A DNA stretch of 64,000 nucleotides from UBA12481 sp012523435 (GCA_028686135.1 JAQUCP010000001.1:287027-351026); one strand, 5' to 3'; shown: positions 35,475 through 44,848, counted from the first letter of the stretch. The notes: generated by a model not told the origin, from the sequence alone. Made by a program: numbers and translations.

Positions 35475-37799
35475 ATGACACCAAAGTTTACATCTGAAAT
35501 TGAGAGAAATTTCTTCCTTCGGTCTGAGCTGACTGAACAGACTGGTCGGATTCCCTACATTATCGTCGATAACTTTCCCCGCCTGGGGTTGATGGCTGCG
35601 CTCCGGTTTCTGGAGTGGGTCCGGGAGAACCCTGAGGGTGTGATTAGTCTCCCTACCGGGAGAACTCCTGAATACTTCATCAAATGGGCTCAGCATCTGC
35701 TCAAAACCTGGTCGAAATCAGCTACTTGGAAGCTGCTCGACGAAAATGGCCTTGATCCGAAGCGCAAACCCATTATGGAAGGGATCACCTTCGTACAGAT
35801 GGATGATTTCTATCCGATCAACCCCACCCAACATAACAGCTTCAACCATTTTGTCAGGGAGTATTACATCAAAGGTCTGGGCCTGAATCCTGACAAGGCC
35901 CTTCTGATCAATTCCGATCAGATCCCACTGATTCCCGGAATGAGCTATCAGGATGTCTTTCCTGATCTCTCTATCGACCTGAGCCTCAGGCATCGCGAAG
36001 CACGAAGCAAGCGGGAAGAGCTTCAGCAGAAATCGATATTCAGGATTGACAACTGGTGCATGCAATATGAAGAGCAGATCCGCGCCAAAGGCGGCATTGG
36101 GTTCTTCCTCGGCGGTATAGGCCCTGATGGTCACATCGCCTTCAATATCCGGGGCAGCGATCACCACTCAACCACACGTCTGGGTCCCACAAATTACGAA
36201 ACACAGGCAGCAGCTGCCAGCGACCTGGGAGGTATCAATATCTCTGCCAATCGGCAAGTGATCACCATCGGTCTGGGAACCATCACGTACAACCCCAATA
36301 TCACCGCGATTATATTCGCTTCGGGCGAGACTAAAGCCCCAATGGTCAAAGCAGCTATCGAATCGGAACCACATGCACAGTATCCAGCAACCGTCCTTCA
36401 GAAACTGCCCAACGCACGATTCTACCTGACCGAAGGAGCAGCCAGTCAACTGACCGACCAGCTGAATCGCTTCTACGAAAGCGGCCCATGGAATATGGAT
36501 AAATCGGTCAGAGCCCTATTGGATTACTGTAAGAAAACTAACCGGTATGCCCACAAAATCGACCTCGAAGACCTGAAAAAAGATGCCAGGTGTAGCATGA
36601 TCCCCAACCTGAACGATCGGGTAGTCAGCAGTATCATCCGGGAGGTGAAGATGAGGATGAACCGCGGATTACAAATACCCGACGGCAAGACAATTCTACA
36701 TACCGGGCCGCATCACGATGACATCATGCTCGGATTGATGCCCGCTATCAACCGTCAACTTAGAATCCCCTCTAATGATGTGCACTTTGCCATCATGACC
36801 TCCGGATTCACCGCCATCAGCAACAGCTTCATCATTGAATCACTGAAACATACGAACTACCTGATCGATCAGGGTGAGATCCAAATGCTTGAATACCCTG
36901 ATTTCTTTTCTAAGGGATACCTTTATAAATGGGACAAGGATGTCAGCCACTATCTCAACAAAGTGGCCGAACGGGATGATGAGGGCAAGAAAAGAGGCCT
37001 CAGCCACCGAATCGTTCGTTGTATGGTTAAACTGTATAGCATCAAGTCCAAAGGGATCCTGCAGGAACGTATCTCAAAAGCCATCAATATCCTGGAAAAA
37101 AGCTACGACGGAGAGAAGAATCCGCCTGATATCCAAACACTTAAGGGTATGATGCGAGAGTTTGAGGAGGAACTGCTCTGGGCTCACTCAGGAATCCAAA
37201 TCGATCGCATCCACCACCTGCGGCTCGGTTTTTACCAGGGGGAAACCTTCACCGAAGTGCCTAATGTAGAGCGCGATGTCGAACCAATCGTCGAGCTGTT
37301 AAAAAAGGTCAATCCGGATGTGCTTAGCCTAACCATGGATCCCGAAGGCAGCGGTCCGGATACACATTACAAAGTGCTGCAGGCTATTGCAAAAGCACTC
37401 ACCATCTGGAGCCTGGAAAAAAATCTGGTTAACCTCCGGATTCACGCCTATCGTAATGTCTGGTATCGCTTCCGTGCTGATGAAGCCAACGTGTACTCAC
37501 CTGTGTCGCTGAACAGCCTGGCGCTACTACAGAACAGCTTCAGACAGTGCTACTTAAGCCAAGTAGATGCCGCATTCCCAAGTCCGGAGCTCAACGGCCC
37601 CTTCTGCGACCTAGCCCAACGTATCTGGGTGGAACAGTTCAAGGAAGTTCAACTCATGCTGGGAAAGGATTTCTTCTACCAAAATAACCACCCGCTGATT
37701 CGCGCAAGCCATGGATTAATCTTCTTCCGCGATCTGAACGTTCAGGAGTTCCTGGCCATGGCCCGAGATCTTGAAAAAGCAGTCGGGCCGATTGATTAA
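35475..37799 (+). CDS. Glucosamine-6-phosphate deaminase (NagB-like) fused to a PIG-L/LmbE deacetylase-like domain
   Basis: This is a 774-residue cytoplasmic protein. Residues ~1-350 form a NagB-like isomerase/deaminase, with LPTGRTPEYF, QMDDFYPINPTQHNSFNHF and FFLGGIGPDGHIAFN, which converts GlcN6P to Fru6P and ammonia. From about residue 410 a PIG-L/LmbE fold begins with HTGPHHDDIMLGLMP, in place of the usual AHPDDE motif, and LTMDPEGSGPDTHYKVLQAI follows later. The fusion is known in Bacteroidota. It could join N-deacetylation to deamination of amino sugars, but whether the variant motif is active is open. The start at 35475 follows a -7 element. Confidence 0.9.
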   Translation: MTPKFTSEIERNFFLRSELTEQTGRIPYIIVDNFPRLGLMAALRFLEWVRENPEGVISLPTGRTPEYFIKWAQHLLKTWSKSATWKLLDENGLDPKRKPIMEGITFVQMDDFYPINPTQHNSFNHFVREYYIKGLGLNPDKALLINSDQIPLIPGMSYQDVFPDLSIDLSLRHREARSKREELQQKSIFRIDNWCMQYEEQIRAKGGIGFFLGGIGPDGHIAFNIRGSDHHSTTRLGPTNYETQAAAASDLGGINISANRQVITIGLGTITYNPNITAIIFASGETKAPMVKAAIESEPHAQYPATVLQKLPNARFYLTEGAASQLTDQLNRFYESGPWNMDKSVRALLDYCKKTNRYAHKIDLEDLKKDARCSMIPNLNDRVVSSIIREVKMRMNRGLQIPDGKTILHTGPHHDDIMLGLMPAINRQLRIPSNDVHFAIMTSGFTAISNSFIIESLKHTNYLIDQGEIQMLEYPDFFSKGYLYKWDKDVSHYLNKVAERDDEGKKRGLSHRIVRCMVKLYSIKSKGILQERISKAINILEKSYDGEKNPPDIQTLKGMMREFEEELLWAHSGIQIDRIHHLRLGFYQGETFTEVPNVERDVEPIVELLKKVNPDVLSLTMDPEGSGPDTHYKVLQAIAKALTIWSLEKNLVNLRIHAYRNVWYRFRADEANVYSPVSLNSLALLQNSFRQCYLSQVDAAFPSPELNGPFCDLAQRIWVEQFKEVQLMLGKDFFYQNNHPLIRASHGLIFFRDLNVQEFLAMARDLEKAVGPID

Positions 37800-37876
37800 C
37801 ATCACCATAATGCTCCTTGATCCGAGCTGATCGTGCTTTTCATGGTTATTAATGCAAAACTTGATGTTCTAATGAT

Positions 37877-38344
37877 ATGCCTCCAAGAGTAATTAACAAT
37901 CTTGCTGAATTTGAGTCCCTTGTCGGACATGAGATCGGGGTATCGGAGTATCTGACCATCACCCAGGATCAGATTAACAATTTTGCCGACGCTACCCTGG
38001 ATCATCAGTGGATCCATGTGGATCCAGAGAGGGCAAAAAAAGAGACCCCATTTGGAACAACCATCGCCCACGGTTACCTACTAATATCCCTCCTCCCCTA
38101 CTTCTGGGAAATGATCGCCGACGTCAGAAATGTCCGTATGATGGTGAACTATGGCATTGAAGATTTTCGTTTTCAAGAACCAGTTGGCGTTAACAGCCAG
38201 GTTCGCGTCCGAGTGTTCCTCGATTCACTCGTCAACCTGAGAGGAATCATAAAAACCAGGATGAAAGCCGTTCTGGAAATCAAAGGCAAAAGAAAACCGG
38301 CATTCACCGGCTTTATCGTATTCCTCTACCATTTTGACGACTAA
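37877..38344 (+). CDS. MaoC-like (R)-specific enoyl-CoA hydratase
   Basis: This is a 155-residue single hot-dog domain. FADATLDHQWIHVDPERA carries the catalytic Asp and the conserved HVD, and FGTTIAHGYLLISLL is the hydratase motif 2. It would hydrate trans-2-enoyl-CoA to (R)-3-hydroxyacyl-CoA or act on a related substrate. No other fatty-acid genes are near. It converges with the next minus-strand gene across 20 bases. Confidence 0.9.
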   Translation: MPPRVINNLAEFESLVGHEIGVSEYLTITQDQINNFADATLDHQWIHVDPERAKKETPFGTTIAHGYLLISLLPYFWEMIADVRNVRMMVNYGIEDFRFQEPVGVNSQVRVRVFLDSLVNLRGIIKTRMKAVLEIKGKRKPAFTGFIVFLYHFDD

Positions 38345-38364
38345 AGAAGCCACTCGCAGCTCCA

Positions 38365-39222
38365 TCATTTCAGAGTTCGGAGCAGTTTCACTCCGTAGAG
38401 CCCAAAAAACTCAGGATCTGACATCCTGATCAGCTCCAAGTATTCGATACATCCTCGGATATTCCCATTGTGTAAATTAATCAAAGCCAAATACCAGTAA
38501 GCCTCAGTGGTATGTTTAGAGATCGCTGACGATACAGTCTCAAACAGCCCGGCAGCAGCTGACAACTCCCCTTCAAGAAATAAATCTACTGCATCATAAA
38601 AATCTCTTCCAATGATATCAGTTGTATCAATATAGTTCACATCTAACTGATATACTGATTTATAGGATTCATAAAGACTGAGAGCATCAGGGCGGGTGAT
38701 CTTAGGATAAAAGATCAGAAACGCGCCCAGGAATATGGCCGCTAGTACCACCAGCGTTAGCAATCGGGTCCCTCTTTTTTTCGACTTCTCCGATTCATCT
38801 TCTAGCTGATCCTGAATCAGAGCAATACGTTCGGCAAGCTGATCATAGGATTCAAATGTACGAACCACCTGTTCTTTCAGCTCAGGGGTTAACGCATCAC
38901 CGCTCCCTGTGGCAGGTTTCCCCACGATCACCTGTATCGACTCGCCCAGCTCCAACCAGAGCTGATCGGGAGAATCAAACTGGATAGATTCCAGGATGGC
39001 TCCTGGCTCATGCCCTTCACAATGGTAACGCAGCAGCTTTTGTTTCCGCGAGCTGAGGGATTTTATCGCCCGGAATTTGGCCAGCCTTGAATGGTCATGA
39101 TCAACGAGTTCGAAAAGCTCGTCTGGCAGCTGGCCGATTTCGGTGTGTGGGTCAAAAGCACGACCGACAGAAGAAAGAAACCCGCGGATGGCCTCATCGA
39201 TATGTTGTTCAGATTGTTTCAT
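38365..39222 (-). CDS. Membrane protein with HTH-like N-terminus and helical-repeat C-terminus; function unknown
   Basis: This protein is 285 residues from the ATG giving MKQSEQHIDEAIRGF (an upstream TTG is less likely). Residues ~55-100 (SLSSRKQKLLRYHCEG then a predicted helix-turn-helix) loosely resemble a sigma-region-4-like HTH. A possible coiled coil (AERIALIQDQLEDESEKSKK) leads to one membrane helix (LLTLVVLAAIFLGAFLIFYP) near residue 160. The extracytoplasmic part has helical, TPR-like units (FLEGELSAAAGLFETV, TEAYWYLALINLHNGNI). The order resembles anti-sigma or signalling proteins, but no known family is certain. It is divergent from the large redox operon, so it could be its sensor or regulator; that is inference. 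Confidence 0.55.
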   Translation of the reverse strand: MKQSEQHIDEAIRGFLSSVGRAFDPHTEIGQLPDELFELVDHDHSRLAKFRAIKSLSSRKQKLLRYHCEGHEPGAILESIQFDSPDQLWLELGESIQVIVGKPATGSGDALTPELKEQVVRTFESYDQLAERIALIQDQLEDESEKSKKRGTRLLTLVVLAAIFLGAFLIFYPKITRPDALSLYESYKSVYQLDVNYIDTTDIIGRDFYDAVDLFLEGELSAAAGLFETVSSAISKHTTEAYWYLALINLHNGNIRGCIEYLELIRMSDPEFFGLYGVKLLRTLK

Positions 39223-39311
39223 AGCGTCAGAGATCAAATGTACAGAAATAATGCACGGAATGATTTGCCTCTACCGTAACGCTCAAACCCAACCCAGGAC
39301 ACCCCTTAATG

Positions 39312-39341
39312 CTTGAGAATTCAACAAATTGACTATTTTCG
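39312..39341 (+). promoter_or_regulatory. Candidate promoter of the propeller/Fe-S operon
   Basis: TTG (39313-39315) is followed after 18 bases by TATTTTCG (39334-39341), one mismatch from TAnnTTTG. It lies 28 bases before the first start codon of the operon. I see no other promoter-like sequence before 58188. Confidence 0.45.
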
Positions 39342-39369
39342 TAAGCCATAATTTATCAGATAAAAGCTT

Positions 39370-40581
39370 ATGTATAGAACGTTTTTTTCACTCATCCTAA
39401 TGCTGATTTCTATTGAACTATCAGCCCAGACAGCTACCCGCTGGAGAGGCCCTGAAGGGAATGGTATTTATCCCGATCAAGGTTTGCTGAAACAGTGGCC
39501 TGCCGACGGTCCGGAAATGGTTTGGCATTATGAGGGTATTGGCATTGGCCACTCTTCGCCTGTTATCGCCAACAACCGCATCTATGTCACCGGAATGACC
39601 GATACGATTGGTAGCATCTACGTACTGTCGATGGATGGCAAGCTGATCGATCGGTGGGAATATGGGGTGGATTTCTATGAAAGCTGGCCCGGAACGCGTT
39701 CGTCTGTGACCATTGCCGGTGATTTACTCTATGTGGAATCGGGAATGGGTGGACTATATTGCTTTGATATCCAGAAGGGTGCGATTCGCTGGAAGAAACA
39801 TCTCTTCAAAGATTTTGATGGCAAGAACATTCAGTGGGGTGTAACCGAAACGGTGGTGGTGGATGGTGATGTGCTTTACTGTACACCCGGTGGTGCCACG
39901 AATAATGTGATAGCCCTGAATCGTCATAATGGTAATCTGATCTGGTCAAGCCCAGGAAATGGTGAATTATCAGCTTATTGCACTCCCCTCCTGATCAATC
40001 TCCCATCGCGCAAGCTTTTAGTAACCATGACGGCTGGCCACATCATCGGGTTGGACGCTGAGGATGGGAAGATGCTGTGGAAGCATCCCCAGACCAACCA
40101 GTACTCCGTTCATGCCAACACACCCATCTATCATGATGGTGCAGTGTTCTGTTTCAGCGGTTACCGTCAGGGCGGACCAAAGCTTCGCCTGAGTCCCGAT
40201 GGCTCCTCTGTAACCCAGGAGTGGTTCGCACAAACCATGGATAGCCGGATGGGTGGCGCAGTTCTGGTTAACGGGTATCTCTATGGTTCTGGCGATATTT
40301 CCGGCAAAGAGTGGCAGTGTATCGACTGGAAAACCGGGGAACAGAAATACAAATCGCGCGAGGCTGCCAAGGGTGTCACTATTTATGCTGATGGAATGCT
40401 GATAGGCTATTCCCAGCGTGGCGAACTGTTCATCGCCCCAGCATCTCCGGATGAGTTTAAGATCACTGGCAAGACACAGATTACCCTGGGAAGCGGTGAA
40501 CATTGGGCCCACCCAGTCCTTCACAATGGAATCCTATATCTGCGTCATGGAAACACCCTGATGGCCTACCAGTTAAAGTAG
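39370..40581 (+). CDS. Exported PQQ-like beta-propeller protein 1
   Basis: This is a 403-residue protein with a signal peptide (MYRTFFSLILMLISIELSAQ). The mature protein begins with TRWRGPEGNGIYPDQGLL, the WRG/FRG entry motif shared by all five PQQ-like proteins here. Propeller blades show the AxDxxTGxxxW-type repeat: YCFDIQKGAIRWKK, IALNRHNGNLIWSS, GLDAEDGKMLWKH. It ends with HPVLHNGILYLRHGNTLMAY. PQQ-like (PF13360) propellers include BamB and true quinoproteins; no PQQ-enzyme catalytic residues or disulfide ring are evident, so cofactor binding is unproven. It is closely similar to the next gene, four bases downstream, so they look like a tandem duplication. Confidence 0.85.
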   Translation: MYRTFFSLILMLISIELSAQTATRWRGPEGNGIYPDQGLLKQWPADGPEMVWHYEGIGIGHSSPVIANNRIYVTGMTDTIGSIYVLSMDGKLIDRWEYGVDFYESWPGTRSSVTIAGDLLYVESGMGGLYCFDIQKGAIRWKKHLFKDFDGKNIQWGVTETVVVDGDVLYCTPGGATNNVIALNRHNGNLIWSSPGNGELSAYCTPLLINLPSRKLLVTMTAGHIIGLDAEDGKMLWKHPQTNQYSVHANTPIYHDGAVFCFSGYRQGGPKLRLSPDGSSVTQEWFAQTMDSRMGGAVLVNGYLYGSGDISGKEWQCIDWKTGEQKYKSREAAKGVTIYADGMLIGYSQRGELFIAPASPDEFKITGKTQITLGSGEHWAHPVLHNGILYLRHGNTLMAYQLK

Positions 40582-40585
40582 AAAA

Positions 40586-41836
40586 ATGAGAAAAACCACA
40601 ATTTTCCTGCTGCTCCTGATCCTTACAACAGGACTGCAAGCCCAAAGAACTCAGTTTAGAGGCACCAACCGCGATGGTCGATATGAAGAAACCGGATTGC
40701 TAACGAGCTGGCCGGAGAATGGTCCCGCGAAAATCCTGACGGTTGAAGGTATTGGCGTCGGGTTCTCCTCCGCTGTTATCGACCACCAGCAAAACATTTA
40801 CGTCACCGGGATGAAAGACCGGGTGGATCACCTGACCTGCATCACCCCACTCGGGACGATTAAATGGCAAGTTCCCTGCGGAGATTCGTGGGGTAAATCT
40901 TTCCCCGACACCCGTAGCACCCCAACAATTGATGGCAATCGCATTTATGTCACCAGTGGTCAGGGGCGCCTCACCTGCTTCAACCTCAGTGATGGGAAAG
41001 CGATCTGGTCGAGAGAGGTAGATCAGGATTTTGGTTGCACTTGGCACAAGTGGGGCGTATCTGAGTCGCCACTTATATGGAATAACCTGGTTATCAGCAC
41101 GCCAGCTGGCGAACAGACCACCGTGATTGCCCTCGACAAGATGACGGGTAAAACGGTCTGGTCAACTCCATCCGTGGGTGGAATTCGCACTTACGCTTCA
41201 CCGGTGCTGAAAACAATTCACGGGAAAGAGCTTATCCTGGCCGTCACTACCGAGTTCATCACCGCCGTAAATCCATCAAGCGGAGAGGTTCTTTGGAGCT
41301 ACCGGCATTGGGTTAAGGATCGTGAAGTCAACGATGACGGTGGTCATATCTTCCCGAACAGCCCTGTCGTGGTTGGGGATGAAATATTCATCACCCGCGG
41401 GTATGACTATCCTGCTATGATGCTTAAAGTTGCCCCTGATCATCGTACCGTTAGCGAGAAATGGACTAGTAATGTCCTTGATAATCACCACCATGGCGTG
41501 ATCGTTCATGAAGGATACATCTACGGATCCAATTGGCTGAATAATGGCAAGGGGAGATGGGTCTGTCTCGACTGGGCTACGGGTGAGGTTCAGTGGGACG
41601 AGGATTGGAAAAACAAAGGTCCGATCATTTTTGCCGATGGGCTTTTATACCTGATGGAGGAGCGAACTGGCAATGTGGCGCTGGTTAAACCTGATCCAAC
41701 GGAGTTTCGGATGATCAGCACCTTCAAACTAGAGGGGGGAACTGGGCCATTCTGGGCTCATCCCGCCATTTATGACGGAAAATTGTACCTAAGGCATGGC
41801 GATGTGCTGATGGTTTATGACATCAAGAAGAAATAA
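40586..41836 (+). CDS. Exported PQQ-like beta-propeller protein 2
   Basis: This is a 416-residue protein with a signal peptide (MRKTTIFLLLLILTTGLQAQ). It opens with TQFRGTNRDGRYEETGLL and shares the path of protein 1 throughout (EGIGVGFSSAVI, YVTGMKDRV, the WGVSES region, LRHGDVLMVYDIK at the end). Blade repeats include TCFNLSDGKAIWSRE, IALDKMTGKTVWSTP, TAVNPSSGEVLWSYR and VCLDWATGEVQWDED. It is likely periplasmic. Gaps of four bases on both sides place it firmly in the operon. Confidence 0.85.
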   Translation: MRKTTIFLLLLILTTGLQAQRTQFRGTNRDGRYEETGLLTSWPENGPAKILTVEGIGVGFSSAVIDHQQNIYVTGMKDRVDHLTCITPLGTIKWQVPCGDSWGKSFPDTRSTPTIDGNRIYVTSGQGRLTCFNLSDGKAIWSREVDQDFGCTWHKWGVSESPLIWNNLVISTPAGEQTTVIALDKMTGKTVWSTPSVGGIRTYASPVLKTIHGKELILAVTTEFITAVNPSSGEVLWSYRHWVKDREVNDDGGHIFPNSPVVVGDEIFITRGYDYPAMMLKVAPDHRTVSEKWTSNVLDNHHHGVIVHEGYIYGSNWLNNGKGRWVCLDWATGEVQWDEDWKNKGPIIFADGLLYLMEERTGNVALVKPDPTEFRMISTFKLEGGTGPFWAHPAIYDGKLYLRHGDVLMVYDIKKK

Positions 41837-41840
41837 TTGA

Positions 41841-43265
41841 TTGACCAGTAGGGTCCTGCATATTATTGTTGCATCAGTGGCCCTGATCGGGGCCCTGCTG
41901 CTTGCCTGGTGGCTGCTATTTGATCCCGCAAGGACTATCAAGGCAAGCATCCCGGGAGCCGATAACCGTCCGGCACGATCCGATACCGCCCTTGAAATGA
42001 TTAATATCGGAGAGTATTTCCATGCCCCCGGGGGTGAGATTAGCCCATTAAATGAGAGCTGGCCACGGTTTCGGGGAGCGGCCTTCGATAATCTTTCAAC
42101 CACCAAGGTACCCCTGATTGATCACTTCAACGGTCAGGTGCCACCAATTGTCTGGCAAAAAGAGTTGGGCGAAGGACACGCCGGAGCGGCAATCTACCAA
42201 GGAGCTGTCTATGTTCTCGACTATGATGAGGTCCTGCGTGCCGACCTGCTCCGATGTTTCAATCTGAGCGATGGTAAAGAGGTGTGGCAACGAGGTTACC
42301 GACTGACTATCAGGCGAAACCATGGCATGTCAAGAACTGTTCCAGCTGTTACCGAGAACTATGTGGTAACGCTGGGGCCACGGGGCCATGTGATGTGTGT
42401 CGACCGGATCACAGGAGATTTCCTGTGGGGTTATGATACCGAAAGAGAACATTCGCCAGAGATCCCATTCTGGTACACCGGTCAGTGCCCTCTCGTTGAT
42501 CAGGACCGCGCCATTATTGCCACGGGAGGCGAAACGTTTATCGTCGCCATCGACTGTGCTACTGGCGAAAAGATCTGGTCAACCCCCAATCCCGGCAACT
42601 GGAAAATGTCGCACTCCTCTATCATGCCGATGACTTTCAACGGACGGAAAATGTTCGTGTACAGCGCTGTGGGCGGAGTGATGGGCATCGCTGCCGATGG
42701 CCAGGATGCTGGACGAACGCTCTGGAGCACCAGCGCCTGGAACAAAAGCGTTGTGGCCCCATCACCTGTGTGCCTGCCCGATGGACGCATCTTCCTATCA
42801 GCAGGCTATGGCGCCGGCTCCATGATGATCCGTCTGGTGCCCAATGGAAACCAGTTCGAGGTGGAGATTCTCGACGAGTATGGACCTTCGGAAGGATTGG
42901 CTACCGAACAACAAACCTCCCTCTACTTCAAAGGTCACCTGATCGGTATCCAGCCAAAAGACGCCGGAGCCCTTCGAAATCAACTGGTATGCGTCAACCC
43001 ATCTAACCTCCGCAAACCAGTGTGGACCAGCGATAAAGGCAACCGCTTTGGCCTTGGCCCTTACCTGATTGCAGATGATAAATTATTCATTCTCAGCGAT
43101 GACGGAACTATGACTATCGCAAAACCTGATATTAATTCGTATGTTCAAATCGACCAAATCAAACTCTTCGATGGACAGGATGCCTGGGCTCCTATTGCTA
43201 TCGCTGATGGATATATGATCCTGAGAGACTCCAAACACATGTTTTGCCTAAATATCTCTAAATAA
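41841..43265 (+). CDS. Membrane-anchored PQQ-like beta-propeller protein 3
   Basis: This is a 474-residue protein. An N-terminal helix (HIIVASVALIGALLLAWWLL) serves as signal anchor, and the soluble part starts near ESWPRFRGAAFDNLS, the shared entry motif. Blades include RCFNLSDGKEVWQRGY, MCVDRITGDFLWGYD and VAIDCATGEKIWSTP. The start appears to be TTG at 41841, since no ATG precedes the helix in this frame. It diverges more from proteins 1 and 2 than they do from each other. It lies four bases after protein 2 and about 50 before the NHL-type propeller. Confidence 0.82.
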   Translation: MTSRVLHIIVASVALIGALLLAWWLLFDPARTIKASIPGADNRPARSDTALEMINIGEYFHAPGGEISPLNESWPRFRGAAFDNLSTTKVPLIDHFNGQVPPIVWQKELGEGHAGAAIYQGAVYVLDYDEVLRADLLRCFNLSDGKEVWQRGYRLTIRRNHGMSRTVPAVTENYVVTLGPRGHVMCVDRITGDFLWGYDTEREHSPEIPFWYTGQCPLVDQDRAIIATGGETFIVAIDCATGEKIWSTPNPGNWKMSHSSIMPMTFNGRKMFVYSAVGGVMGIAADGQDAGRTLWSTSAWNKSVVAPSPVCLPDGRIFLSAGYGAGSMMIRLVPNGNQFEVEILDEYGPSEGLATEQQTSLYFKGHLIGIQPKDAGALRNQLVCVNPSNLRKPVWTSDKGNRFGLGPYLIADDKLFILSDDGTMTIAKPDINSYVQIDQIKLFDGQDAWAPIAIADGYMILRDSKHMFCLNISK

Positions 43266-43316
43266 AATAATTACAACGATCAAAACAGAAAGTCACCACG
43301 AGAGCCAAATCATCAA

Positions 43317-44291
43317 ATGAACAAAAAAGTCCTATATGTTTTTCTGATTCTACTCGCCGGATTGATTGCGGTACTTGTTTATACCGACCACCGATCAACT
43401 CAGCTGGATAAGCGCCCCGATAATCCCTATGCCTATGATATCAGCGAGTTTGAAAAAGTTGACCCTGCAATGATTCACTACTCCGAAACCAGAAATATCC
43501 GGCTGGGCAAGGATAAGGCACGAGGGATCTCCTGGTTTGATAACCACATTTATCTGGTCACCGAAAATAACCTCCAGGTGATCTCCCAAGAGGGACAACA
43601 GGAATCGAAAATGACTTTAACCGGACGACCTAACTGCATTCAGGTAGTGAAATCGGGAATATTCATCGGCTTTGATAACCTGGTTTCACTCTATAATTTT
43701 GAAGGTCAATTGATTCGGAGCTATCTATCCGAATCTGACTCATCACATTTCACCTCAGTGGCTTTTCTTGAAGGATTGGTGGCTGTGGCCGATGCCGGGC
43801 AAAGAGTGCTTCTCCTGTTTAACGAGGATGGAACGCTGATTCGGAAGATCTATGGGAAAAGAGAATCGGAAGATCTCCATGGTTTTATCGTGCCAAGTTT
43901 CTATTTCGATGTGGCTTTTACTCCTGACGGAGAACTCTGGGTCGTCAATCCAGGCATGCACGCCCTGGAAAACTACACAACAGACGGGAATCTCCGAAGC
44001 CACTGGGCAAAACCATCCATGGACATTTCCGGCTTCAGCGGATGCTGTAATCCAGCTCACATGGCCATTCTTCCCGATGGTTTCTTTGTGACAGCCGAGA
44101 AAGGGCTCGTGAGAGTTAAAGAATACAAACCCTCTGGAGAACTGAGTAGCGTGGTGGCCCCTCCCTCATCTTTTGAAACAGGAAAAACAGCCCCCGATCT
44201 GGCTGTTACCTCCGCCGGGGAGATCCTGGCCTTGGATTTCGATCGGAATAGCATCAGAATATTCGAAAAAAAAGATCAGCATGGATCGTAA
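43317..44291 (+). CDS. Membrane-anchored NHL-type six-bladed propeller protein
   Basis: This is a 324-residue protein with an N-terminal anchor or signal (VLYVFLILLAGLIAVLVYT). The repeats differ from the PQQ type: YLVTENNLQVISQEGQQE, VALVDAGQRVLLLFNEDG-like units, FYFDVAFTPDGELWVVNPG, LAVTSAGEILALDFDRN, as in NHL or 6-bladed Kelch-like propellers. A conserved-looking double cysteine lies in ISGFSGCCNPAHMAILPDG, at a blade loop where metal or Fe-S contact is conceivable. Its last 11 bases overlap the start of the ferredoxin gene, so the two products are translationally coupled. Confidence 0.75.
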   Translation: MNKKVLYVFLILLAGLIAVLVYTDHRSTQLDKRPDNPYAYDISEFEKVDPAMIHYSETRNIRLGKDKARGISWFDNHIYLVTENNLQVISQEGQQESKMTLTGRPNCIQVVKSGIFIGFDNLVSLYNFEGQLIRSYLSESDSSHFTSVAFLEGLVAVADAGQRVLLLFNEDGTLIRKIYGKRESEDLHGFIVPSFYFDVAFTPDGELWVVNPGMHALENYTTDGNLRSHWAKPSMDISGFSGCCNPAHMAILPDGFFVTAEKGLVRVKEYKPSGELSSVVAPPSSFETGKTAPDLAVTSAGEILALDFDRNSIRIFEKKDQHGS

Positions 44292-44835
44292 AAAATTCAT
44301 TACCAACGTGGGGCGATACTCAATTCTGGGAGCTCTGCTCTTTATCACAGGGCAGATCTTCTTCAAAAGACGGGTATCAGCATCTGGTCAGTATGTCTGG
44401 CAGATCGACCCCATGAAATGCACCCAGTGCGGTCGCTGTGCTACCGAATGTATCAAGACCCCTTCGGCAGTTAAATGTGTCCACGCCTATGATCTTTGTG
44501 GCTATTGCGACTTGTGCGGGGGCTATTTCAAGCCTAACACGATGGATCTCAATACCGGCGCAGAAAACCAGCTCTGCCCCACCGGAGCTATCCAGCGAAA
44601 ATTTGTGGAAGAGCCTTTCTTTGAGTATGCCATTGATGAAAAACTCTGCAACGGGTGCGGTAAATGCGTCAAAGGATGTACCTCTTTCGGAAACGGATCC
44701 CTGCACCTGCAGATCCGGCACGACCTGTGCGATAACTGCAACCAGTGCGCCATAGCACGCGTTTGCCCATCCGATGCCATCAAACGAGTCCCAATTGAAA
44801 ATCCTTATCTGATAAAAGGTGCGTTCACATCCTGA
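44281..44835 (+). CDS. NapG/HybA-like ferredoxin with up to four [4Fe-4S] clusters
   Basis: This is a 184-residue protein from the ATG overlapping the propeller gene. The N-terminus MDRKKFITNVGRYSILG then LFITGQIFF looks like a degenerate Tat signal or a membrane anchor (RKKF instead of RRxF). Sixteen or more cysteines follow in ferredoxin sets: CTQCGRCATEC (from residue 47), CVHAYDLCGYCDLC with a later LCPTGAI, CNGCGKCVKGC, and CDNCNQCAIARVCP. The family passes electrons between a membrane quinol or polyferredoxin module and a periplasmic enzyme. The next gene, a NapH/NosR-like membrane protein, is the expected partner. Confidence 0.88.
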   Translation: MDRKKFITNVGRYSILGALLFITGQIFFKRRVSASGQYVWQIDPMKCTQCGRCATECIKTPSAVKCVHAYDLCGYCDLCGGYFKPNTMDLNTGAENQLCPTGAIQRKFVEEPFFEYAIDEKLCNGCGKCVKGCTSFGNGSLHLQIRHDLCDNCNQCAIARVCPSDAIKRVPIENPYLIKGAFTS

Positions 44836-44848
44836 CAAAACCCTCCGA

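Noticed and set aside
44173..44280. Extended N-terminus for the multi-cluster ferredoxin
   Set aside because: It lies inside the coding end of the NHL-type propeller. The added residues are proline-rich and not signal-like, while the ATG at 44281 gives a normal anchor sequence.
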